Source of the DNA: Rhodococcoides corynebacterioides NBRC 14404
GTDB taxonomy: Bacteria > Actinomycetota > Actinomycetes > Mycobacteriales > Mycobacteriaceae
Direction of reading: 5' to 3'
Length of the DNA stretch: 64,000 nucleotides
Assembly (NCBI RefSeq): GCF_001894765.1
Contig: NZ_BCWV01000005.1
Span: 310,001-374,000 of the forward strand
The notes beneath the pieces are model-generated. The model worked only from the letters and a program-made list of their open reading frames with translations, had not been told where the DNA came from and ran no database searches. A program made the position numbers and the translations under genes. Below, piece by piece: positions 35,129 through 41,509 of this stretch. Every line of letters starts with the position of its first letter. Position 1 is the stretch's first letter.

Positions 35129-36643
35129 ATGAGCGAGACGATCGAGAAGAAGCGCCACCACGTCGTCGTCATCGGTTCCGGCTTCGGTGGCCTGTTCGGC
35201 ACGCAGGCGCTCAAGCGCGCCGACGTCGACGTCACGCTCATCGCCCGCACCACTCACCACCTGTTCCAGCCCCTGTTGTACCAGGTGGCCACCGGAATCC
35301 TGTCCGTCGGCGAGATCGCCCCGGCCACCCGCGTCATCCTGCGCAAGCAGAAGAACGCCGAGGTGCTGATGGGTGACGTCGAGCGCATCGATCTGTCGAA
35401 CAACACCGTCACGTCGCGGCTGCTGGAGCGGGAGACGGTGACCCACTTCGACAGCCTGATCGTCGCGGCCGGCGCGCAGCAGTCGTACTTCGGCAACGAT
35501 CACTTCGCCGAGTTCGCCCCCGGCATGAAGACCATCGACGACGCTCTGGAGCTGCGTGGCCGCATTCTCGGTGCGTTCGAGCAGGCCGAGCTGTCCTCCG
35601 ATCCCGCCGAGCGGGAACGTCTCATGACGTTCGTCGTGGTCGGCGCCGGCCCCACCGGTGTGGAGCTCGCGGGTCAGATCTCCGAGCTCGCCACCCGCAC
35701 GCTCGACGGCGCGTTCCGCAACATCGACGCGCGCGACGCCAAGGTGGTCCTCCTCGACGCCGCTCCCGCCGTGCTGCCGCCGATGGGCAAGAAGCTGGGC
35801 GAGAAGGCCGCGAACCGCCTCCGCAAGCTCGGCGTGGACATCCAGCTGAACGCGATGGTCACCGGGGTCGACAACGACGGCATCACCGTCAAGGACAAGG
35901 ACGGCAGCGAGCGCCGCATCGAGGCGCAGTGCAAGGTCTGGTCGGCCGGCGTGCAGGCGAGCCCGCTCGGGAAGCAGCTCGCCGAGCAGTCCGACGGCAC
36001 GGAGGTCGACCGCGCCGGCCGCGTGATCGTCGAGCCCGATCTCACGGTCAAGGGCCACCCGAACGTCTTCGTCGTGGGCGACATGATGTCCGTGCCGGAC
36101 GTCCCGGGCATGGCGCAGGGTGCCATCCAGGGCGCGCGCTACGCCGCCAAGGCGATCAAGGCGGGCCTCGACGGGCAGGAGCCGAGCAAGCGCAAGCCGT
36201 TCTCCTACTTCGACAAGGGCTCGATGGCCACCGTGTCGCGCTTCAGCGCGGTCTGCAAGGTGGGCAAGCTCGAGTTCGGCGGCTTCATCGCCTGGGTTGC
36301 CTGGCTCGGCCTGCACCTGTTCTACCAGGTGGGATACCGCAATCGGCTCACCACGGTCATCTCGTGGTTCGTGACGTTCCTCGGCCGCGGACGCGCTCAG
36401 ATGGCGTCCACGGAACAGCAGGTGTTCGCGCGCCTCGCCATCGAGCAGCTCAACTCGCTGGAGAAGGAGAACCGCATCGACGACGCGGCCCTCCCCACGC
36501 GCACCATCGACGCCAACTCCGCGGCGGGACGTCGGGATGCCAAGGCCGATGCCGATTCCGAGGGCCGACGCAAGCAGGTCGACAGCACGGAGAAGCGCGC
36601 AGCGTCCGGGGCGTCCCCGACCAGCGCCGAACGCGCGGGCTGA
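35129..36643 (+). CDS. ndh: Type II NADH dehydrogenase (NDH-2)
   Basis: 504-residue single-subunit NADH:menaquinone oxidoreductase of the membrane surface. The FAD motif VVVIGSGFGGLFGTQAL (about 12-28), the second dinucleotide motif FVVVGAGPTGVELAGQ (about 171-186) and the C-terminal amphipathic membrane-anchoring region (FIAWVAWLGLHLFYQVGYRNRL, about 390-411) are present. A hydrophilic tail rich in Ser, Lys and Asp extends beyond the usual end. The ATG follows TAGGAGCG. It feeds electrons to the respiratory chain without pumping protons. Confidence 0.93.
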   Translation: MSETIEKKRHHVVVIGSGFGGLFGTQALKRADVDVTLIARTTHHLFQPLLYQVATGILSVGEIAPATRVILRKQKNAEVLMGDVERIDLSNNTVTSRLLERETVTHFDSLIVAAGAQQSYFGNDHFAEFAPGMKTIDDALELRGRILGAFEQAELSSDPAERERLMTFVVVGAGPTGVELAGQISELATRTLDGAFRNIDARDAKVVLLDAAPAVLPPMGKKLGEKAANRLRKLGVDIQLNAMVTGVDNDGITVKDKDGSERRIEAQCKVWSAGVQASPLGKQLAEQSDGTEVDRAGRVIVEPDLTVKGHPNVFVVGDMMSVPDVPGMAQGAIQGARYAAKAIKAGLDGQEPSKRKPFSYFDKGSMATVSRFSAVCKVGKLEFGGFIAWVAWLGLHLFYQVGYRNRLTTVISWFVTFLGRGRAQMASTEQQVFARLAIEQLNSLEKENRIDDAALPTRTIDANSAAGRRDAKADADSEGRRKQVDSTEKRAASGASPTSAERAG

Positions 36644-36657
36644 CCGGGGACGGGTGA

Positions 36658-37113
36658 TCAGCGCCCGATGCTGCCCGTGTCGGCGATGTTCTGCAGGCGG
36701 ACCTGACCGCGCGCGATCGGGCGGCTCTGCTCGTCGGTGATGGTGACGAGCCAGAGCTGTTGCGTGCGCCCTCGGTGGATCGGGGTGGCCTCACCGGTCA
36801 GAGTCCCCTCCCGCGCGGCGCGGAGGAAGTCCGTGGAGTTGGACACTCCCACCACGTGACCCTGCTCGAACCACAGGCCGGCCCCGGTGCTGGCCAGCGA
36901 TTCCACGACGGCGCAGTGGACTCCGCCGTGCACGATGCCGAAAGGCTGGAGCAGTTCCGGTCGCACCTCGTACGTCGCCGTCACTCGGTCGGGGCCCAGG
37001 TGGGCGAAGCGCAGTCCCAGCAGCTTGCCGAAACCGGTGTCGAGCAGAGCAGCCATGTCCGGGCTCACGCCGTCGTGCGACGAGCGGGGAGCATCGGGGT
37101 CGGTGGGGGTCAT
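36658..37113 (-). CDS. Hotdog-fold thioesterase (PaaI-like)
   Basis: 151-residue hotdog-fold protein of the PaaI/YdiI type: ATYEVRPELLQPFGIVHGGVHCAVVESLASTG contains the helix and the VHGG motif typical of acyl-CoA thioesterases, with Glu near ESLAST. It should hydrolyse an acyl-CoA or aryl-CoA. ATG 37113 is chosen; a TTG at 37125 would add MTEP but has no better ribosome site. It is convergent with ndh. The upstream hairpin at 37150-37187 separates it from the iron-regulated gene. Confidence 0.8.
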   Translation of the reverse strand: MTPTDPDAPRSSHDGVSPDMAALLDTGFGKLLGLRFAHLGPDRVTATYEVRPELLQPFGIVHGGVHCAVVESLASTGAGLWFEQGHVVGVSNSTDFLRAAREGTLTGEATPIHRGRTQQLWLVTITDEQSRPIARGQVRLQNIADTGSIGR

Positions 37114-37149
37114 CGGCTCAGTCAATCAACCGTGGTGTAGCGGATGCAC

Positions 37150-37187
37150 GGTGGGCCTCGCGAACGTCACTGTTCGCGAGGCCCACC
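37150..37187 (-). terminator. Perfect 16-base hairpin
   Basis: GGTGGGCCTCGCGAAC (37150-37165) and its exact complement (37172-37187) are separated by the loop GTCACT. It follows the iron-regulated gene on the minus strand and precedes the thioesterase, so it most likely terminates the former. No T-run follows, so a stability or regulatory role is also possible. Confidence 0.7.
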
Positions 37188-37250
37188 GGGGCGCGGACCG
37201 GGTGTCACTGCAGCCCTCAGGACTCCGCTCGATCCGACGTGTCGAACTAT

Positions 37251-37269
37251 ATAGGACAGGCTGCCCTAA
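37251..37269 (-). promoter_or_regulatory. Iron-box-like dyad at the 3' end of the iron-regulated gene
   Basis: On the minus strand TTAGGGCAGCCTGTCCTAT agrees with the IdeR consensus at about 14 of 19 positions and overlaps the TAG stop of the gene. Its position at a 3' end is odd for a repressor site; it could be chance, a decoy, or serve an unseen transcript. Confidence 0.35.
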
Positions 37270-37958
37270 GTCATGCGTATCGATCCGGTCCGCACCGGGA
37301 TACCGATGTCCGTGAACGCGTCGAGCAGCAGCTGACCGCGGCGCCACCCCACCTCGGGGTCGACGGCGCCCAGGTGCGGAACCCGCACCGACGCGCCCAG
37401 CACGGAGTCACCGACGATGCGGCCGACGGCGTCCGCGTCGATCGGGCCGCGCGTCGACAACCCGCGCGTCACCACGTCCAGGGATCGCGAGGCGCGGTGC
37501 GCCGTCCAGGCCGCGAGCGACCGTTCGCACGGCAGGGACACCACCCCGGCACGCCCCGCGGGTGAGCCGGTGTCGCGCAGCACGACGTCCCACACCCCGA
37601 CCCAGTCGATACCGCAATCGCTGTCGACGTGGACCCAGAGGTTCTCCGGACCCGGGTCCCACACCCGACCGACGCCGACGAAGGACGCCGCGACCCGACC
37701 GACCACACAGTGGACGAGATCGGCGGCGACTCCGAGTACGGCCTGCGCCGGGTCGCCGCGGTCCGCCATCGCCCTGGCCTGCAGGGCGGCGAAGCGGCCC
37801 GACGACTCGCCGGCTGTCAACGCCCACCATCGGCGCTTGGTCTGGTGACGCATGTCGGCCACCGCGTACACCCGAGGAGCGACGGGGTCGAGGTCACGCA
37901 GCCACGACATGGCCCGATCGAACTCCCCCGCCACTCCGACCTCGTCGACGACGGTCAT
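37266..37958 (-). CDS. Iron-regulated protein of unknown function (possibly FhuF-like)
   Basis: 230-residue, soluble protein with no recognised family by eye. Visible features are Cys in LVHCVVG, SDCGIDW and LPCERS, and an Arg/Trp-rich N-terminus (QTKRRWWALTAGESSGR). Position and length suggest a FhuF-like siderophore reductase, but the C-terminal CC-x-C cluster that would bind 2Fe-2S is absent (it ends GIPVRTGSIRMT), so that name is not applied. GGAGG precedes the ATG and a full iron box lies about 22 bases upstream, so iron repression is well supported. It is divergent from siderophore ABC system 2. Confidence 0.72.
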   Translation of the reverse strand: MTVVDEVGVAGEFDRAMSWLRDLDPVAPRVYAVADMRHQTKRRWWALTAGESSGRFAALQARAMADRGDPAQAVLGVAADLVHCVVGRVAASFVGVGRVWDPGPENLWVHVDSDCGIDWVGVWDVVLRDTGSPAGRAGVVSLPCERSLAAWTAHRASRSLDVVTRGLSTRGPIDADAVGRIVGDSVLGASVRVPHLGAVDPEVGWRRGQLLLDAFTDIGIPVRTGSIRMT

Positions 37959-37979
37959 CGCCCACCTCCGTTCGTGAAT

Positions 37980-37998
37980 TGAGGTAAGCCTAACCTGA
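37980..37998 (-). promoter_or_regulatory. IdeR/DtxR iron box before the iron-regulated gene
   Basis: TGAGGTAAGCCTAACCTGA (plus-strand reading) is a near-perfect dyad matching the consensus in both halves. It ends 22 bases before the minus-strand ATG, overlapping the expected promoter, and lies 136 bases from the divergent permease start. Confidence 0.83.
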
Positions 37999-38067
37999 CG
38001 ACCGATGCTCCAATGGGGTGGGACCCGTCACAGACCCGAGACGGCCGTCGAGGGCGATGCGCAGGAC

Positions 38068-38086
38068 TATGGTTAGGCTTGCGTAA
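38068..38086 (+). promoter_or_regulatory. Degenerate iron box before siderophore ABC system 2
   Basis: The core GGTTAGGCTT and right half GCGTAA partly match the IdeR consensus (GTTAGGCTNNNNTAAC); the dyad is weaker than at 37980. It lies 48-66 bases before the GTG of the RDD-FecCD gene and also resembles a -10 region (TAGGCT). Confidence 0.55.
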
Positions 38087-38133
38087 CCCCGATCCGCGAC
38101 CGCGCGTCACCCGACCGACGACCAGGAGGCACC

Positions 38134-39582
38134 GTGTCCGAGCGCACCGCTCGCGTCTCGACGCTGCCCTCCGATCGTGACTACGCCACCCTCGACCGTC
38201 GGCCGCCCGGGCCCGCGCCACGGCTGCTCGCGATCGCCGTCGACGTCGCCCTGCCCGCCCTTCCCCTGTTCATCGGCGCCGTCGTCGTCCGCTCGCTGAC
38301 CGACGCCAACGGTGGAGGCGAGATCGACCGGGCCGTGTTCGCGTCGCTCGCGATGCTGAGCGCCGTCGGCATCGCCTGGTGGAACCGCGGCCTCCGGGAC
38401 GGACGGGCCGGACAGAGCGTCGGCAAGACCATGGCCGGACTCGTTCTCCGCGACCGAGACCATCACGGCGCCATCGGCACTCGCGCGGCCTTCCGCCGCG
38501 ACGGACGCGCGGCGGAGGTGGTCCGCGCGGAGGTCGCGGTCGCCGACGGCTTCACCGCGATCCCGCCCGACACCTCGTCCGCCGCGACGCGGCGACGCCG
38601 CACGGGCGGGCTGCTCGTCCTCGCGGTCGCGCTGGTGCTGGTGATCGCCATGTCCATCGCCGTCGGCGCCCGCCCACTGACCTTCGCCGAGATCGCACAC
38701 GCCCTGGTCGGCTCGACCGGGACGGACACCGACGTGATCGTGCGGTCGCTCCGTCTGCCGCGCACGGCACTCGGTCTGCTGGTCGGCATCGCCCTGGGCG
38801 TCGCGGGAGCCCTGATCCAGGGCCACACCCGCAACCCTCTCGCCGACGCGGGACTGCTCGGACTCAACGCGGGCGCGGCGTTCTTCGTCGTGATGGCCAT
38901 CTACCTCGTCGGCATCACCTCCCCCGGCGGGTACCTCTGGTTCGCCTTCGCCGGCGCCGCCCTCGCGAGCGTCGTGGTGTTCGGCAGCGCATCCATCGGC
39001 GGTGGTCGGGCCAATCCCCTGTCCCTGGCGCTCGCGGGTGCCGCCGTGGCGTTCTTCCTGCAGGCGCTGACCAACGCGGTGGTTCTGCTCGATCAGGCGA
39101 CGCTCGACAGCTACCGCTTCTGGATCGTCGGGTCCGTCTCGGGCCGCGGTATCGACATCTTCTGGACGGTGCTCCCGTTCGTCCTCGCCGGACTGGTCGT
39201 CGCCGCGGCCGGGTCGCCGGCGCTGAACACCATCGGACTCGGCGACGACGTCGCCCGCTCCCTCGGCACGAACATCGCGCTGACCCGGACCGCGGGCATC
39301 GTCGCGATCACCCTGCTCACCGGCGCCGCCACCGCGGCCTGCGGACCCATCGCCTTCGTCGGCCTGGTGGTCCCGCACATCGCGCGATCCATCGTCGGAC
39401 CCGACTACCGCTGGATCGTGCCCTTCTCCGGCGCACTGGGCGGGTTGCTGCTCCTCGTCGCCGACGTCGTCGGGCGTGTCGTCGTGCGTCCCGGCGAACT
39501 CCAGGTCGGCATCGTGCTCGCCCTGATCGGCGGGCCGTTCTTCATCGCCCTCGTCCGGCGCCGGAAGCTGGTGGCGCTGTGA
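38134..39582 (+). CDS. Siderophore ABC permease with N-terminal RDD domain (RDD-FecCD fusion)
   Basis: 482 residues, against about 330-350 for an ordinary FecCD permease. Residues about 28-110 are an RDD domain: Arg 30, Asp 37, two hydrophobic helices and the hallmark GQSVGKTMAGLVL (93-105). After a charged linker (111-155) comes a full FecCD module with RLPRTALGLLVGIALGVAGALIQGHTRNPLADAGLLGL and the coupling helix GFVGLVVPHIARSI. The GTG at 38134 has CAGGAGGCACC immediately before it, so the extension is real coding sequence. The RDD may sense or recruit a partner at the membrane (inference). The stop overlaps the next permease start. Confidence 0.9.
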   Translation: MSERTARVSTLPSDRDYATLDRRPPGPAPRLLAIAVDVALPALPLFIGAVVVRSLTDANGGGEIDRAVFASLAMLSAVGIAWWNRGLRDGRAGQSVGKTMAGLVLRDRDHHGAIGTRAAFRRDGRAAEVVRAEVAVADGFTAIPPDTSSAATRRRRTGGLLVLAVALVLVIAMSIAVGARPLTFAEIAHALVGSTGTDTDVIVRSLRLPRTALGLLVGIALGVAGALIQGHTRNPLADAGLLGLNAGAAFFVVMAIYLVGITSPGGYLWFAFAGAALASVVVFGSASIGGGRANPLSLALAGAAVAFFLQALTNAVVLLDQATLDSYRFWIVGSVSGRGIDIFWTVLPFVLAGLVVAAAGSPALNTIGLGDDVARSLGTNIALTRTAGIVAITLLTGAATAACGPIAFVGLVVPHIARSIVGPDYRWIVPFSGALGGLLLLVADVVGRVVVRPGELQVGIVLALIGGPFFIALVRRRKLVAL

Positions 39583-40667
39583 GTGCCCCGGGGACCACGA
39601 CGCCCGAGACGCGGGTCGCGGGGCGCCCGGCGTTCCGGATCGGCCGGTTCTCCACGGTGCGTCGCCCCACCCGGGTGCTGATCACGCTGGCCGTCACCGC
39701 GGCGCTGTTCCTGCTCTTCTGCCTGAACATCGGCCGCGGCGACTACCCCCTGTCCATCCCGGACGTGGTGAACGTGCTGCTCGGCGGTGGCTCGCGCATC
39801 GAACGGTTCGTCGTGACCGAGCTGCGGCTGCCGCGGGCCCTCACGGGTGCCCTGGTCGGCGCGGCGCTGGCCGTCGCGGGTGCGGTCACCCAGTCGATCA
39901 CCCGGAACGCGCTCGCGAGCCCCGACATCCTGGGCATCACCTCGGGCGCCAGTGTCGCCGCGGTCGCGCTGATCGTGCTGGGCGGCACCGGAACCGCCGT
40001 CGGAGTCCTGGCCACTCTCGGCACCTCCACCGCGGCCCTGGTGGGCGCCTTCCTGACGGCGGCGCTGATCTACGTCTTCGCCTGGCGCGGCGGAGTGGAA
40101 GGCATGCGGTTGGTGCTCATCGGCATCGCCATCAATGCCATGAACATCGCCCTGATCGGGTGGCTGCTGGTCAGCGCCACCATCACCGACGTCACCCGCG
40201 CGCAGTTGTGGCTCACCGGCACGCTGGCGGGCGCGACCTGGACGCAGGTGTGGCCGGTCCTCGCCGTCGTCGTCGTCCTCGGTACCGCCACACTGGCGCT
40301 GTCCTTCCGCCTGAACGCCATGCGTCTCGGCGGGGACACCGCGCGCTCCCTGGGCGTGAACGTGCAGCGCTCGCAGGCCGCGCTGCTCGTGGTCGCCGTC
40401 GCCCTGGCCGCCGTCGCGACCTCCGTCGCCGGACCCATCGGCTTCGTGGCGCTGGCCGCCCCGCAGATCGCTCTGCGCCTGACCCGCTCACCGGAGCCGC
40501 CGATCGTCGCATCGGCGCTGACCGGCGCGGCGATCGTGGTGGGGTCCGACCTCGTCGCCCGGACGATCCTGCCGGCGGAACTGCCGGTCGGCATCGTCAC
40601 CTCCGCCCTCGGCGGACCGTTCCTGCTGTATCTGATGATCAAGGCCAATCGAAAGGCGTCGGTATGA
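39579..40667 (+). CDS. FecCD-family siderophore ABC permease
   Basis: 362-residue FecCD permease with about ten helices; RLPRALTGALVGAALAVAGAVTQSITRNALASPDILGITSGAS and GPIGFVALAAPQIALRL are intact. It is expected to form a heterodimer with the RDD-FecCD protein. GTG 39579 overlaps the preceding stop by four bases (GTGA) and gives the start MSAPGTTTPE, which helped to identify the CTG start of the permease at 19470. Overlaps the ATPase gene by four bases. Confidence 0.92.
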   Translation: MSAPGTTTPETRVAGRPAFRIGRFSTVRRPTRVLITLAVTAALFLLFCLNIGRGDYPLSIPDVVNVLLGGGSRIERFVVTELRLPRALTGALVGAALAVAGAVTQSITRNALASPDILGITSGASVAAVALIVLGGTGTAVGVLATLGTSTAALVGAFLTAALIYVFAWRGGVEGMRLVLIGIAINAMNIALIGWLLVSATITDVTRAQLWLTGTLAGATWTQVWPVLAVVVVLGTATLALSFRLNAMRLGGDTARSLGVNVQRSQAALLVVAVALAAVATSVAGPIGFVALAAPQIALRLTRSPEPPIVASALTGAAIVVGSDLVARTILPAELPVGIVTSALGGPFLLYLMIKANRKASV

Positions 40668-41509
40668 GCGCTTCCCCTCTCGCGCACGAGCATCGCCTCG
40701 CCGCCGACGGCATCTCGGTCGGCTACGGCGACCGGGTGGTGATCGACGGACTCGACCTCGCGGTGCACACCGGTGTCATCACCACCGTCATCGGGCCCAA
40801 CGGCTGCGGGAAGTCGACCCTGCTGCGCGCGCTGGGTCGGCTGCTCACCCCGCGGACCGGGCAGGTCACGCTGGACGGCAAGGCGATCGGCAGCATGAAG
40901 ACCCGCGACGTCGCGCGGACCCTCGGCGTCCTGCCGCAGTCCCCGATCGCCCCCGAGGGACTGACGGTGGCCGATCTCGTGGCCCGTGGGCGCCACCCGC
41001 ACCAGTCGTGGATCCGGCAATGGTCCCGCGACGACGAGGCCGAGGTGGCGCGGGCGCTCGAGCTGACGGGCATCGAGGAACTGGCGGAGCGGCCGGTCGA
41101 CCAGCTCTCCGGTGGGCAGCGTCAACGCGCGTGGATCTCCATGGCCCTCGCGCAGGGCACCGACGTGCTTCTCCTCGACGAGCCCACGACCTATCTGGAT
41201 CTCGCGCACTCCATCGAGGTCCTCGACCTCGTCGACCGGATGCACGACGAGATGGGCCGCACCGTGGTGATGGTGCTGCACGATCTGAATCTCGCCATCC
41301 GCTACAGCGACCGCCTCGTCGTGATGCACGAGGGGTCCATCGTCGCGTCCGGGACCCCGGCCGAGGTGATCTCGGAGAAACTCCTGCTCGAGGTGTTCGG
41401 GCTCGCTGCCGCCGTCATCGACGATCCGGTGTCGGACCGTCCCCTGGTGGTACCGATCGGAACGCGCCACGTCCGCGACCGGCGCCCCGCCGAGGACACC
41501 CGTCCCTAG
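40664..41509 (+). CDS. Siderophore ABC transporter ATP-binding protein
   Basis: 281-residue FecE/FepC-type ABC ATPase: Walker A GPNGCGKST (about 45-53), signature LSGGQRQR (about 150-157), Walker B LLLDEPTTY and switch MVLHDLNLAIRY. It powers uptake through the two permeases. ATG 40664 overlaps the permease stop (ATGA). Its TAG stop shares two bases with the TAG of the convergent MprF-like gene (CTAG), so nothing separates the two genes. Confidence 0.93.
   Translation: MSASPLAHEHRLAADGISVGYGDRVVIDGLDLAVHTGVITTVIGPNGCGKSTLLRALGRLLTPRTGQVTLDGKAIGSMKTRDVARTLGVLPQSPIAPEGLTVADLVARGRHPHQSWIRQWSRDDEAEVARALELTGIEELAERPVDQLSGGQRQRAWISMALAQGTDVLLLDEPTTYLDLAHSIEVLDLVDRMHDEMGRTVVMVLHDLNLAIRYSDRLVVMHEGSIVASGTPAEVISEKLLLEVFGLAAAVIDDPVSDRPLVVPIGTRHVRDRRPAEDTRP

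Noticed and set aside
37266-37958. Naming this gene fhuF
   Set aside because: The diagnostic C-terminal cysteine cluster for 2Fe-2S binding is absent; only its iron box and location suggest it.
38068-38086. Treating the 38068 site as a strong iron box
   Set aside because: The right arm is degenerate and overlaps a plausible -10 element, so it is reported only at moderate confidence.
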